A DNA stretch of 64,000 nt from Candidatus Hecatella orcuttiae. GTDB lineage: Archaea > Thermoproteota > Bathyarchaeia > Hecatellales > Hecatellaceae. How positions within the stretch are numbered: position 1 is the stretch's first letter; the number at the start of each line of letters is the position of its first letter. Position numbers and translations under genes: made by a program. A model generated the notes under the pieces. The model was not told where the DNA came from. It was given only the letters and a program-made list of their open reading frames with translations, and ran no database searches. This document shows, piece by piece, positions 1-8,370 of the stretch. The stretch is from NCBI GenBank assembly GCA_002011035.2, contig MTLY02000002.1, positions 372,001 to 436,000 on the forward strand. The letters are read 5' to 3'.

Positions 1-931
1 CCACGTAGCCGGGTACGAGGAGGGTTGTGGCATTGACCACCGGCAGCCCAGGGCGCTTGGTGGAAAACTCCCTTGCAACCATTTCGAAGTTTTCGTAAGC
101 CCTCTGGTTGGGGACCCCGCTCAAAGCGAGGCTGAGGATGGGGGTGAAGGCTTTGAGGTCGAACTTCAGGTTTCCCCCGCTTTCCCAAGCTAGCTCCGCG
201 GCCTCCCTCACCAGCTTGGGGTTTCCGCAGCCGTTCCATTCGAAGCAGATCCTCAGAACGCGGTTAGGGTTTTCTTCCCTCAAGGTTTTGGAAAGCCGGA
301 GGGCGAAGGGAAGCTGCGGCTCAGGGGAGCCTCCGAAGAAGCACAGGCACGTGTAAGTGGAGTCGGCGGAAACCCGGCGGAGGAGGTCGCCTTGCTCCAC
401 AGTTTGACCTACGTTGATTTCCTTATGGTTCATGTTCTGACAGAAGAAGCAGTCAAAATTGCATCCGTAGAAGAACACGGCCAAGTTAGAGTAGCCTACC
501 TCAGCCCCCGGCCTCCGGGCATACTTGGGATAGCCTTCCCCGGTGCCCCCTGGGCAGAAATAGGCGGCGCAGCAGTTGGTCACGTGAGGGTCCCGGTAGG
601 CGTGGAGAACCCCTCGGTCGGGTTTGGTGAGGCTGACCAGTCTTCCATCTTGGTTCCAGCGGAGGCCGCAGTAACCCTTTTCCCCCGGGCCCATCCTGCA
701 TTCGTTGGAGCAGAGAGTACAGGGGATACCCCCTGAGGTCTTAGGTGGGCTTGGGGGTAGCCCCCATTGAAGGCGGCTTCTCCGGTGGGCTTTTAGGATG
801 AGGGGCTCCGCTTCCTCCGCCTTCTCCTTCAGGCAGGAGGGGCAGACTCCCAAGGCTTGGGCTATGAGGCGGTCTTTTCTCCCGCAGAGCATGCAGGTCT
901 TTTCCATCCAACCTAAAGCCTTGAAAGACAT
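1..931 (-). CDS. Radical SAM protein, pyruvate formate-lyase activase-like (partial)
   Basis: The reading frame stays open to the left edge, so the C-terminus is missing. A zinc-ribbon-like N-terminus (CMLC then CPSC) and a second cysteine cluster (CTLCSNEC) precede the radical SAM motif GCNFDCFFCQN (C-x3-C-x2-C), which binds the 4Fe-4S cluster that cleaves S-adenosylmethionine. A later FFGGSPEPQ stretch is typical of the PflA-like group. The substrate is unknown; such proteins activate glycyl radical enzymes or act in modification pathways. I took ATG at 931; ATG at 907, with a weak AGGT upstream, is also possible. The family call is fairly sure, the function is not. Confidence 0.8.
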   Translation of the reverse strand, partial: MSFKALGWMEKTCMLCGRKDRLIAQALGVCPSCLKEKAEEAEPLILKAHRRSRLQWGLPPSPPKTSGGIPCTLCSNECRMGPGEKGYCGLRWNQDGRLVSLTKPDRGVLHAYRDPHVTNCCAAYFCPGGTGEGYPKYARRPGAEVGYSNLAVFFYGCNFDCFFCQNMNHKEINVGQTVEQGDLLRRVSADSTYTCLCFFGGSPEPQLPFALRLSKTLREENPNRVLRICFEWNGCGNPKLVREAAELAWESGGNLKFDLKAFTPILSLALSGVPNQRAYENFEMVAREFSTKRPGLPVVNATTLLVPGYV

Positions 932-1021
932 GGTTTACATTCAGTATTGTGGAAGTCCGCTTTCTCTAAAAGCCTTATCCCCAAGGCCGCTTGGGTTATG
1001 TTTCCGGTAGGTCGCTGCCGG

Positions 1022-1207
1022 TTATTTGTAGGCTACCAGTTTGGCTCCCAGCTCCTTTTCTAGCTGCTGAAGCTTCTTCAACCTAGCCTTAGACAGTTTA
1101 GCGGGGACAGGCGGCTTCTGAACTGCCAGAAGGACAATGCCCAGGCTTTTCTCCAACTCCCTAACCTTCCTGAGTTCGGAGTCAGCCAGTTTCGCGAATC
1201 TGCACAC
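1022..1207 (-). CDS. Small conserved-looking protein (61 aa), unknown function
   Basis: I do not recognise a named family. The protein is built from two similar helical segments (…LRKVRELEKSLG… and …LKKLQQLEKELG…), each followed by a short hydrophobic strand (IVLLAV, KLVAY), so it looks like an internal repeat. A GTG at 1207 is preceded by GGAGGTGA five bases upstream, a strong ribosome binding site, and this decides the start over a GTG three codons earlier that overlaps that site. It stands alone between the radical SAM gene and hisS. Codon use resembles its neighbours. Confidence 0.6.
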   Translation of the reverse strand: MCRFAKLADSELRKVRELEKSLGIVLLAVQKPPVPAKLSKARLKKLQQLEKELGAKLVAYK

Positions 1208-1382
1208 GGGCTTCACCTCCCAGTAAAGACAGCGGCATATCCAAATATTAAGGAAGCGACGGCTCAGTAAGGCCTAACCATGGGAAAGCTGGGCTTAGCC
1301 TTTTATTGCTCCAGCAGCTTTTCTAATCTGTAACCTGTTTGAGGGGAGAAGGCTGAAGAAAAATTTCCCCCTGCCCCGGGGC

Positions 1383-2663
1383 ATGAGGGACATCGAAGCT
1401 GAGGAGGCGGGACGCCGGCTTTGGGTCAACCGCAAAATCCTCGAGGTCATGGAGAGGTACGGCTTTCAACTGGTGGAGCCTTCCCCCATCGAAAGCCTCG
1501 AAACCCTAGAAGCCAAATGCGGCCCCAGCATCCGGGAGGAAATCTACTGGTTTGAAGACAAGGCCCGCCGAAAACTGGGTCTAAGGTTCGACCTCACCGT
1601 GGGGCTGGCGAGGATGGTGGCCAGCCGCCCTGACTGGGCTACACCCCTGAAGCTCTGCGCCCTCTCCAACATGTGGCGCTACGACGAACCCCAGTACGGG
1701 CGCTACCGCTGCTTCTACCAGTGGGACGCGGAAATCTTCGGAAGCCCCCTGCCTGAGGCGGACGCGGAAGTTATCGCCCTCAGCGTCGACGTTCTCGAAA
1801 ACTTGGGGCTGAAAGACTTCGAGGTCAGGATCAGCAACCGAAGGCTGGTGGAAGCCTTCCTCAGCCAGCTGGGCTTGGAAAACCAGGAAAAGCGGGAAGC
1901 CGTGTTGAGGGTCATTGACAAACGCGGCAAACTGGAGGAAAACCGCTTCACCCAAGAGCTGGAAAACCTGAACTTGGCCGCCGAGCAGAGAAACCGTCTG
2001 CTGGATTTTATTTCCATAAAGAAGGAGCCCGAAGCCGCCTTGGCAGTGCTGGCGGAGACGCCTTGGAAAAGCCCTGAAGCAGAGCGGGGTTTGGAGGAGC
2101 TCCGCCGCGTCGTCGACAGCTTGAAGCTTCTGGGAAAGACAGCTCCCTGCCTCTTGGACATGAGCGTCATCCGGGGAATCGGCTACTACGACGGAGTGGT
2201 CTTCGAAATCTACGACAGGATGGAAGCCGCCCTAGGGGCGGTGGTGGGAGGCGGCCGCTACGACGGCCTCTGCCGCGTCTACGGCAGGGACCTCCCGGCC
2301 ACGGGCACCGCGGGAGGCATCGAAAGGCTTCTGATAGCTTTGGAGAAAGCGGGAAGCATTCCGTCCTCCACTCAGGCTCCCCAGGTCTTTGTGGCTGCGG
2401 CTACCTCGGAGGTGAGAGGGAAAGCCTTGGAGCTGGCGGGATGGCTGAGGGCTCAGGGCATCTCCGTGGACTACGACCTCAAAAACCGGCCTCTCAAGGG
2501 TCAGCTAGAGTACGCGGATGCCTCCGGCATCCCCTTCGCCCTCGTCGTCGGCCCTCGGGAGCTGGAGAAGGGCTTGGTGAGACTGAGGGATTTGAGGAAG
2601 CGCATGGAGGCGGAGGTTAAAATCGAAGAAGTGCCCTCCAAGGTTTCAGGCGTCGAAGGTTAG
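1383..2663 (+). CDS. hisS: Histidyl-tRNA synthetase
   Basis: Charges tRNA-His with histidine in the cytoplasm. Class II synthetase features are visible: RFDLTVGLARMVA and MWRYDEPQYGRYRCFYQ (motif 2 region), then the histidine-specific RGIGYYDGVVFEIYD and GGGRYDGLC (motif 3 region), and a C-terminal anticodon-binding domain from about residue 330. At 426 residues it has normal length. The product begins at MRD; the family usually has a few residues before this, so the true start may be slightly upstream at a non-ATG codon. The 3' end shares a 32-base imperfect repeat with the end of endA. Confidence 0.95.
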   Translation: MRDIEAEEAGRRLWVNRKILEVMERYGFQLVEPSPIESLETLEAKCGPSIREEIYWFEDKARRKLGLRFDLTVGLARMVASRPDWATPLKLCALSNMWRYDEPQYGRYRCFYQWDAEIFGSPLPEADAEVIALSVDVLENLGLKDFEVRISNRRLVEAFLSQLGLENQEKREAVLRVIDKRGKLEENRFTQELENLNLAAEQRNRLLDFISIKKEPEAALAVLAETPWKSPEAERGLEELRRVVDSLKLLGKTAPCLLDMSVIRGIGYYDGVVFEIYDRMEAALGAVVGGGRYDGLCRVYGRDLPATGTAGGIERLLIALEKAGSIPSSTQAPQVFVAAATSEVRGKALELAGWLRAQGISVDYDLKNRPLKGQLEYADASGIPFALVVGPRELEKGLVRLRDLRKRMEAEVKIEEVPSKVSGVEG

Positions 2664-2748
2664 GGTTAAACTGGTAGTGTTACTAGGTGCTACTATCGCG
2701 CATAACCCCGTCCTAGTTTCAGCCGTCGAGGGTTAGGGGTTGAACTGG
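2643..2748. repeat. Imperfect direct repeat at the facing ends of hisS and endA
   Basis: Copy A (2643-2674) spans the hisS stop codon and copy B (2716-2748) spans the endA stop codon. With one gap they differ at only about three positions over 32-33 bases. Because the genes converge, one copy is read forward at the end of hisS and the other in reverse at the end of endA. A small tandem duplication is the simplest explanation. I see no known element. Confidence 0.6.
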
Positions 2749-3302
2749 GAGAGAGTGTAATAGACTACTTCTCCTCTCCTTTCGATGACCCCTAGGATGG
2801 CTTCCTTCTTGAGGCTGCGGGCGCTGCTCAGGGTTTTAACCAGCTCCTGAACAGGGAGGGGCTCCCCCTCCAGCATGGTGCTGATGAGGAACTTAGCAGG
2901 CTCCTTGCCGTAGGCTCCTCTTTCGTAGACCCGGAAGTGGCTGCCGTGCCCGAAGCCTTTCTTGACGGTGTAGCCTCGGCTTCGAAGGTCTCGGTAGACT
3001 AGGTATTTAGACCAGACCCTCCGGTCTTTCTGAGAGAAAAAAGAAAGCAACTCCTCAAAGCTCATCGCCACGCCGGAGTCTTTCTCCACAACCCGTAGCT
3101 CCCCCTCCGCCACCAAGTAGAGGGCTTCCCAAGAGGCAAGTTCCAAGCGGCCTCGAGTCTCCTCCCCAAAGCCTCGGCTGACGAGGCGGGCGGCCTCAGG
3201 GTCTTTCAAGCTCACGTAAACCTTTTCCCCCTTCACGAACCCTTCCACAGGCCGCTTCTCAGCCGCGGCTTCCTTCTCAGCTCTTCCCTCCTCGGCTTCC
3301 AT
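2733..3302 (-). CDS. endA: tRNA-splicing endonuclease, catalytic subunit
   Basis: Cuts introns out of pre-tRNA at bulge-helix-bulge structures. The catalytic triad of the family can be placed in the C-terminal half: His in GSHFRVYE, Tyr in the same RVYERG stretch, and Lys in SLKKEAI; the core starts at KYLVYRDLRSRGYTVKKG. At 189 residues it is a single-unit protein like homotetrameric or alpha2-beta2 enzymes, not the fused double form. The N-terminus (about residues 1-20) is charged and low in complexity. The window also holds a tRNA-Ala with a D-arm intron, a likely substrate. Confidence 0.95.
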   Translation of the reverse strand: MEAEEGRAEKEAAAEKRPVEGFVKGEKVYVSLKDPEAARLVSRGFGEETRGRLELASWEALYLVAEGELRVVEKDSGVAMSFEELLSFFSQKDRRVWSKYLVYRDLRSRGYTVKKGFGHGSHFRVYERGAYGKEPAKFLISTMLEGEPLPVQELVKTLSSARSLKKEAILGVIERRGEVVYYTLSQFNP

Positions 3303-3367
3303 GTACCCTTCTCCCTTTCAAGGAAAAAGTGTTAACAGTTAAATTAAGCCTCCAGTTTGAAGCTGCC

Positions 3368-4741
3368 TTAAACCTGCGGCTTGACCATTCTGCCCCATCC
3401 CGGCTTGCCGACGAGGACGCCTTCTTCCACCACCAACGACCCTCGGACAAACGTCATGACGGGGACCCCTCGAACCCTCCACCCATGCCAGGGGGAAACC
3501 TTGCCCCGGCTGTGGAGTTCCTCCACCCTGATAAGCCTCTCCCTTTTCATGTCCACCACCACCAAGTCGGCTTCAGCGCCCACTTGAACGGCCCCCTTCC
3601 TCGGGTAAAGGCCGAAGATTCTAGCCGGGTTCTCGGAGAGAAGTTGAACCAGCTTCTCCAAGGACAGCCGACCCCGGTTCACTTGGGTCAGCATAAGAGG
3701 GAGCAGAGTTTCCACACCGCAAAAACCTGAGGGGGCTTCCCAAAAATCCCTCCACCCCCGCTCCTTCTCCTCCGGGGTGTGAGGAGCATGGTCTGAAGCC
3801 AACGTGTCCACTGTTCCCTCCGCCAAAGCCTCCCATAGGGCCTCTCCGTCTTCGCGGGAACGCAGAGGAGGGTTCACCTTGGCAGCGGGGCCAAGGGTTC
3901 GGAGGTTCTCTTGAGTGAGGAGAAGGTAGTGAGGGCATGTTTCCGCGGTCACCCCAAATCCCGAAGCCTTAGCCCACCTCACTAAGCCGACGGACTCCCG
4001 AGAGGTTGCGTGGACTAGGTGAAGGCGGGCTCCCACCATCTTGGCGGTGAGGAGCACCCTAGCCGCTTCCGCCGCTTCCAAGGGGCTGGGTTTAGCCTCC
4101 GAGTGGGCAGCTGGGTCCCGCCGCCCTTCCTGCCTCAGCCGGTTTTCCAGCTGAGCCGCCAGCCGGGAGTTCTCCGCGTGAACCCCTACGAGAAGCTGGG
4201 AGGAGACCGCGGTCTTCAATATAGCGAGGACCTCCCAGCCGCTTTCAGGCACGGAGAAGATGCTGGCTCCTTCAGCTCGCTCGCGGGCGGAAGCCATCAT
4301 CTTCACCCCCACCGCCCCTGCTTTTTTCAGGGAAGGAGCCTCCGCCAGGTTGTCGGAGGAAATGCCTCCCCAGAGGCCGAAGTCTACGTAGGCTTTTTTC
4401 TCCGCGGCCTCCTTTTTGGCTTGGAAGGCCTGACCGTCCACCGTGGGGGGCTTGGTGTTAGGCATGTCCATGACTGTGGTCACGCCCCCGAAGGCAGCGG
4501 CTTGGGAGCCTGTGGAAAAATCCTCCTTATGGGTTAAGCCCGGCTCCCTGAAATGCACATGGCTGTCCATCACTCCCGGGAGGATGAGGCCGCCTTTCAC
4601 GTCCACAATGAGGTCGGCTTGAACCAGCTCTGGCTCTGTGGTGAAGGCTGCGATCTCCCCACCATCCACCACCAAGCTGGCTTCGAAGATGCCTCCGGGG
4701 GTGAAGATTTTACCTCCCTTGATGAGGACGTCGGCCTTCAT
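3368..4741 (-). CDS. pyrC: Dihydroorotase-family cyclic amidohydrolase
   Basis: A metal-dependent amidohydrolase of the dihydroorotase/allantoinase/hydantoinase group. Metal-binding motifs appear in order: DSHVHFREPG near residue 60, VHAEN near 190, LVHATS near 245 and ASDHAPHT near 315, the last carrying the catalytic Asp. A Lys in GVKMMAS is the candidate carboxylated metal bridge. The most likely role is carbamoyl-aspartate cyclisation in pyrimidine synthesis, but the YVDFGLWGG stretch resembles allantoinases, and a xanthine-dehydrogenase-like enzyme lies elsewhere in the window. No other pyrimidine gene is adjacent, so the substrate is open. Confidence 0.8.
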   Translation of the reverse strand: MKADVLIKGGKIFTPGGIFEASLVVDGGEIAAFTTEPELVQADLIVDVKGGLILPGVMDSHVHFREPGLTHKEDFSTGSQAAAFGGVTTVMDMPNTKPPTVDGQAFQAKKEAAEKKAYVDFGLWGGISSDNLAEAPSLKKAGAVGVKMMASARERAEGASIFSVPESGWEVLAILKTAVSSQLLVGVHAENSRLAAQLENRLRQEGRRDPAAHSEAKPSPLEAAEAARVLLTAKMVGARLHLVHATSRESVGLVRWAKASGFGVTAETCPHYLLLTQENLRTLGPAAKVNPPLRSREDGEALWEALAEGTVDTLASDHAPHTPEEKERGWRDFWEAPSGFCGVETLLPLMLTQVNRGRLSLEKLVQLLSENPARIFGLYPRKGAVQVGAEADLVVVDMKRERLIRVEELHSRGKVSPWHGWRVRGVPVMTFVRGSLVVEEGVLVGKPGWGRMVKPQV

Positions 4742-4799
4742 GGCGGTTAAGCCTCGCCTGTCTAAGCCGGTTGGCTCTTTTATATTTAACGACCAACCT

Positions 4800-5234
4800 T
4801 CACCCCGCTTGGGTAGTTTGGGCTAGGGCTTCCAGTTTTTCAACCTCCGCCTTTCTAAATCCCACGTAGAGGCCGTCCCTCTTCCCCCCAACCCAAGTCC
4901 TTGTTTTCTCCCCAGCTTTCAGAACCCTGTTTAAAACCGGAGAGAGGACAGTAACAGTTGGAGGCTGAGCTGACTTGCTGCCAGTGAGTTCCAGCTTTAT
5001 CTCCAGCCCGCCTTTGATTCCTCTCACGGTTAAAAACCGTCCGCCTTTCAAGGGAAGCAGCCCGTCGAGGGCTTCATGCTCCACATCCAAATGCGTTACC
5101 CTAGCTAGGGCATAGCCCTTTAAGTGAACGTAGACCGTTGCATCATGGAGTTCAATTCGGTTGCCGCCTTCTTGAAGGAAAACATGGGCTTTAAGATGAA
5201 TTTTGCCTTCCGCTGGACCTGTCAACCAAGCCAT
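4800..5234 (-). CDS. Hypothetical protein (144 aa)
   Basis: No family recognised. The sequence reads as alternating short beta strands (KIHLKAHVFLQ, IELHDATVYVHL, RFLTVRGIKGGLEIKLELTG, PTVTVLSPVLNRVL), with no signal peptide, membrane segment or cysteine. This suggests a small cytosolic beta-sandwich. It lies between the amidohydrolase and the PhoU-like gene on the same strand, with about 60 bases to each, so it may be co-transcribed with one or both. Base composition matches the neighbours, which supports a real gene. Confidence 0.55.
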   Translation of the reverse strand: MAWLTGPAEGKIHLKAHVFLQEGGNRIELHDATVYVHLKGYALARVTHLDVEHEALDGLLPLKGGRFLTVRGIKGGLEIKLELTGSKSAQPPTVTVLSPVLNRVLKAGEKTRTWVGGKRDGLYVGFRKAEVEKLEALAQTTQAG

Positions 5235-5297
5235 CTCCCCCGCTTAAAAAATCCAAGTGTCAAACGGCAAAGAAGCAGCTTCCGGTGGCGCTGTCTC

Positions 5298-6368
5298 CTA
5301 GACAGATTTGAAAGAGCATATTTTGGTGGGTTCTTCCAGAATTCGGTTGATTGTGACTTCGGCTATGGTCTTGTAGTAGGTTGAAATCTGGATTAGGTTC
5401 CCCACGATCTGGCTGAGGTTCAAGCATACTAAGCAAGGGTCGGAGACACCTCGCTTCCGCATCTCTGCGAAATTCCCAGCTATCTTTTCCGTCAGCCTTT
5501 TTTCTCCCTTCACGCTTACCTCCACGGTTTCGATGACATCGTTGGCTAGGGCCATGTCCTTGGTGAAAAAGGCTCTGAAAATCTTATCCGAAATCCCTTT
5601 GATCACTTCGTTGTATTCGCGAATCTCCTCCAACAGCCGAGACTCTGTTAAACCCCTCTCCAGAAGCTGAAGAACACCATAAGCCATGGTTTCCACAAAG
5701 TCCCCGATCCTCTCTAGGCACACGGCGATGACCCTGTTGCCGGAGATGTGCGTCGGAGACTCAATGCCTATCTTCTTAGCCAGCTCCGGCTTCCGCATGG
5801 CCGTGAGAAGCTGCCTGATAATCAGCCAGTAGATTCTGTCTGCCTCTACCTCCATATGCAAGGCCTCTTGGGCGAGCTCCGGCCGGCGTTCCAAGAGGGC
5901 TCTGACGGTGGCCTCCTGCATGGAGCTCACGATGACATGGAGGCGGCTGATGAGGCCGTAGATGGGAAACTTGGTTGAGTCCACAAAGCTTTGAAGGATA
6001 ACCTTCTTCAACGTCTGCTCCACTACCCCCAAGCCTGTAAGCTGCTTGACGGTGTTGCGGATTTCTTCAAAATGCCGAGGATGAATTTCCTTGTTCGCCT
6101 CTACCTCCATGGTGTCGTGGCCGAGAAGATAGTTTCCTGTGAGGACTCTCGTCAGCATGCCTTCCCCTTCGCAGAGGTCGCTTTTGATGATACATTTCAC
6201 AGGCTTTTCCTCCGCCATCTTGCTGGGATAGATTCTAAGGGAACCGTCGTCCTCCCTTTTGATGTAGACGATGTCTCCCTTCTTTAAACCGGTCTCTACA
6301 CTCCAATCTCGAGGTAAGGATACGATGAAGGTTGAAACGCTTACCTGCTGGATTTTTCTAGCCTCCAA
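5298..6368 (-). CDS. PhoU-like regulator with N-terminal AbrB/SpoVT domain
   Basis: Residues 1-50 (IQQVSVSTFIVSLPRDW…GLKKGDIVYI) form a swapped-hairpin AbrB/SpoVT-type DNA-binding domain. Residues from about 120 to 350 are helical with the PhoU pattern, including EVEADRIYWLIIRQL and ERIGDFVETM, whose acidic residues bind metal in PhoU. Archaeal fusions of this type are taken to be phosphate or metal responsive regulators. No Pst transporter genes are near, so the regulated process cannot be read here. It is divergent from the dephospho-CoA kinase gene. Confidence 0.88.
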   Translation of the reverse strand: MEARKIQQVSVSTFIVSLPRDWSVETGLKKGDIVYIKREDDGSLRIYPSKMAEEKPVKCIIKSDLCEGEGMLTRVLTGNYLLGHDTMEVEANKEIHPRHFEEIRNTVKQLTGLGVVEQTLKKVILQSFVDSTKFPIYGLISRLHVIVSSMQEATVRALLERRPELAQEALHMEVEADRIYWLIIRQLLTAMRKPELAKKIGIESPTHISGNRVIAVCLERIGDFVETMAYGVLQLLERGLTESRLLEEIREYNEVIKGISDKIFRAFFTKDMALANDVIETVEVSVKGEKRLTEKIAGNFAEMRKRGVSDPCLVCLNLSQIVGNLIQISTYYKTIAEVTINRILEEPTKICSFKSV

Positions 6369-6519
6369 ACCCCTCGTCCTCCGAGCTCTTGTGATTAAAT
6401 CCTTATAATAAACATGAATATAAAGATATTATAACCTAATATATTTTAAAAAATCCCCCCGCAATGTAATTATGCTCTCTATACTAAGCCAAAAGTCGAC
6501 ATAGCCGTGAATAAAAAAT
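6369..6519. promoter_or_regulatory. Divergent A/T-rich promoter region
   Basis: This spacer of about 150 bases between the leftward PhoU-like gene and the rightward dephospho-CoA kinase gene is very rich in A/T, with several overlapping TATA-like stretches between 6400 and 6460. It probably carries promoters for both genes. I cannot tell which box is used. Confidence 0.5.
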
Positions 6520-7110
6520 ATGGGAAGCCAAAAACATATATTTTCCAGCAGTCAAAACCTGAAACGCAGCCTCTTGGAGGAAGGAAGGGTTAAACGTAAA
6601 CTTCTCCTCCCCAACCTAAGGTCGAAGCTGAAGAAGCCTTTAGGCGAACTTTTGAAAGAAGCAGAAGCCAGCGTAGAAAAGAGGCTGCGGAAGAAGCTTG
6701 AACAACTCAAGCCCCCCAAACTGGTGGCCGTGGGGGACCAGACTTCCGCGGCGCTGGAGAGAATGGGAATCAAAGCCGACCTCTACATCGTGGACGGAAA
6801 GGTTGAAAGACGAAAAACCTCCGAGTTAAAGTTGTATCCCTCCAAGGTTTTGAGGGTCGAAAACCCAGCCGGTGTTTTGACGGAAGCAGCCTTGGTAGCT
6901 GTGAGGGAGGCCTTGGAGTCGGAGGAAGCGGGGGTTATCCTTGTCGAGGGGGAGGAAGACCTGCTGACCCTGCCAGCAATTTTATATGCTCCCAAGGAAT
7001 CTTTGGTTCTCTACGGGCAGCCCGGAGAAGGTGTGGTAGCGGTAAGGGTCACCGCTGAAAGGAAAAAATTCGCTGAAAAGATCATAAGCCGCATGGAAGA
7101 GGTTGAATAA
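6520..7110 (+). CDS. GTP-dependent dephospho-CoA kinase (DUF359 family)
   Basis: Catalyses the last step of coenzyme A synthesis in archaea, phosphorylating dephospho-CoA with GTP. Family hallmarks are VAVGDQTSAAL near residue 70, the Asp of ADLYIVDGKVERR, VENPAGVLTEAAL, and VEGEEDLLTLPAILYAP, which holds the glutamate/aspartate cluster of DUF359. The 196-residue length is normal with a basic N-terminal extension; translation may begin a little after the first ATG. Its end overlaps the S27ae start by eight bases, so the two are translationally coupled. Confidence 0.9.
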   Translation: MGSQKHIFSSSQNLKRSLLEEGRVKRKLLLPNLRSKLKKPLGELLKEAEASVEKRLRKKLEQLKPPKLVAVGDQTSAALERMGIKADLYIVDGKVERRKTSELKLYPSKVLRVENPAGVLTEAALVAVREALESEEAGVILVEGEEDLLTLPAILYAPKESLVLYGQPGEGVVAVRVTAERKKFAEKIISRMEEVE

Positions 7111-7315
7111 AAAATTGTCGGAAAGGGTAAGGAAACCTGAAAAAGGAGTTTGGAGCCGCTACGAAGTCGACTACCAGACGGGAAAAGTTACCTTCAAGAA
7201 TAAAAGATGCCCCCGCTGCAAGAAAACCATGGCCCGCCATGATAACCCATCCCGCTGGGCTTGCGGCGGCTGCGGATACATGGAATACATCAAAAAAGCA
7301 GCGGAAAAAACCTGA
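7103..7315 (+). CDS. rps27ae: Small ribosomal subunit protein S27Ae
   Basis: A zinc-binding protein of the small ribosomal subunit. It shows KRCPRCKKTMARHDNPSRW followed by CGGCGY, a C-x2-C…C-x2-C zinc finger, in a basic 70-residue protein of normal archaeal size. It starts at TTG inside the dephospho-CoA kinase gene. S24e, its usual upstream partner in archaea, lies immediately downstream in the opposite orientation. Confidence 0.95.
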   Translation: MNKKLSERVRKPEKGVWSRYEVDYQTGKVTFKNKRCPRCKKTMARHDNPSRWACGGCGYMEYIKKAAEKT

Positions 7316-7320
7316 AACAG

Positions 7321-7677
7321 CTACTTTTTGGGCGCGGCGGCTTTCTTCGCTTTTTTCTCCTTCAGAAGTTTTTCCTTTTCGCTTTTGGGCAGTCCTCTCC
7401 AAGCAAAATATTTGGGAATTACTTGCTCCGCTTTTTCCGGAGAAAAATAGGCGTGGACTGTTCCCCGAGTTTTCCATGTGCGTGTCTTGGTCTCCATCTT
7501 GACGATGTGGACGAGGCTGGGGTCCGCGTTCAGCTTCCCGGCGAGTTTCTCCCGGACCTCCTTCCTGCTCGGCGTGGAGGACATGGTGTGAACGACTTCA
7601 AAGACAGCCTCCTTTCTACTGAGGAGAGGGTTTTCTTTTTCTTCGACGATGTTAACCTCAAACTTGGGGGAAGACAT
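7321..7677 (-). CDS. rps24e: Small ribosomal subunit protein S24e
   Basis: A component of the small ribosomal subunit. The 118-residue protein has the S24e core (EEKENPLLSRKEAVFEV, TPSRKEVREKL, VHIVKMETKT) and a lysine-rich C-terminal tail (KEKKAKKAAAPKK). It faces S27ae with only five bases between the two stop codons. In many archaea these two genes run in the same direction, so a local inversion probably occurred here. Confidence 0.95.
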   Translation of the reverse strand: MSSPKFEVNIVEEKENPLLSRKEAVFEVVHTMSSTPSRKEVREKLAGKLNADPSLVHIVKMETKTRTWKTRGTVHAYFSPEKAEQVIPKYFAWRGLPKSEKEKLLKEKKAKKAAAPKK

Positions 7678-7761
7678 TTCAACTACTCAGCCGGCGCTCA
7701 AGGTTTCTGGTAAAATAGGAGCCGAAGTTTATATAAACCAATCGCCCCGCCAGAGAAGCTT

Positions 7762-8325
7762 TCACAAATTTTTCTTCCTTGAGGCGGCCTTGATCTTCAA
7801 GGCTAGAGACCGCATATGGCGGGTGCTGGCGACGTAGGCTGCCAAAGCCATCTTGAGGGCATCGCCGGGAAGGAAGGGCAAGACCCCCACGGCCACAGCC
7901 CGCTTCAAGCTGAAATCCAGGTAGAAAGAAAGCTGAACAGCTCCCAAGCTGTAGATGATGGCCGTTCCCAGCAACATGGAAAGGAAGACGTAGACGAAGC
8001 GTCTCTCCCCCTTTAACTCCGTCAATTTTCCGATGACATAGGCTCCCAGAACGAATCCTGCTAGGTATCCGCCTGTAGGGCCGAGGAGGACGCCGAAGCC
8101 AGCCATGCCTCCCGCGAACACCGGGAACCCAACGCCGCCTAAGCCTATGTAGACCAGCTGACTGAGGGCAGCTAAACGGCCGCCTAACACGGCGCCGGCT
8201 AGATAGACGAAGAAGGTCTGGAGCGTGATGGGCACAAGGTAGAGGGGGATGGAAATATACGCGCCTATGGCGGTGAGGGCGGCGAAGAGGGCGGCGAGGG
8301 TAATTTCGAAAGGCTTCATCCTCAT
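7762..8325 (-). CDS. bioY: Biotin transporter BioY (ECF substrate-binding subunit)
   Basis: An integral membrane protein with about six helices that binds biotin and works with an ECF energising module or alone. BioY marks are VPITLQTFFVYLAGAVLGG, FPVFAGGMAGFGVLLGPTGGYL and the final LPGDALKMALAAYVA helix. At 187 residues it has full length. It follows birA in the same direction with a 45-base gap, so biotin uptake and protein biotinylation are likely co-expressed. No EcfA or EcfT gene is in the window. Confidence 0.93.
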   Translation of the reverse strand: MRMKPFEITLAALFAALTAIGAYISIPLYLVPITLQTFFVYLAGAVLGGRLAALSQLVYIGLGGVGFPVFAGGMAGFGVLLGPTGGYLAGFVLGAYVIGKLTELKGERRFVYVFLSMLLGTAIIYSLGAVQLSFYLDFSLKRAVAVGVLPFLPGDALKMALAAYVASTRHMRSLALKIKAASRKKNL

Positions 8326-8370
8326 GGTTTTTCTCAGGTTCTAAAATGTAAACTTAAACTTCTTATAAAG

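Noticed and set aside
2655-2740. TTAGGG stretches resembling telomere repeats.
   Set aside because: They are stop codons (TAG, and TTA read in reverse) plus G-runs in a duplicated segment, not a tandem array.
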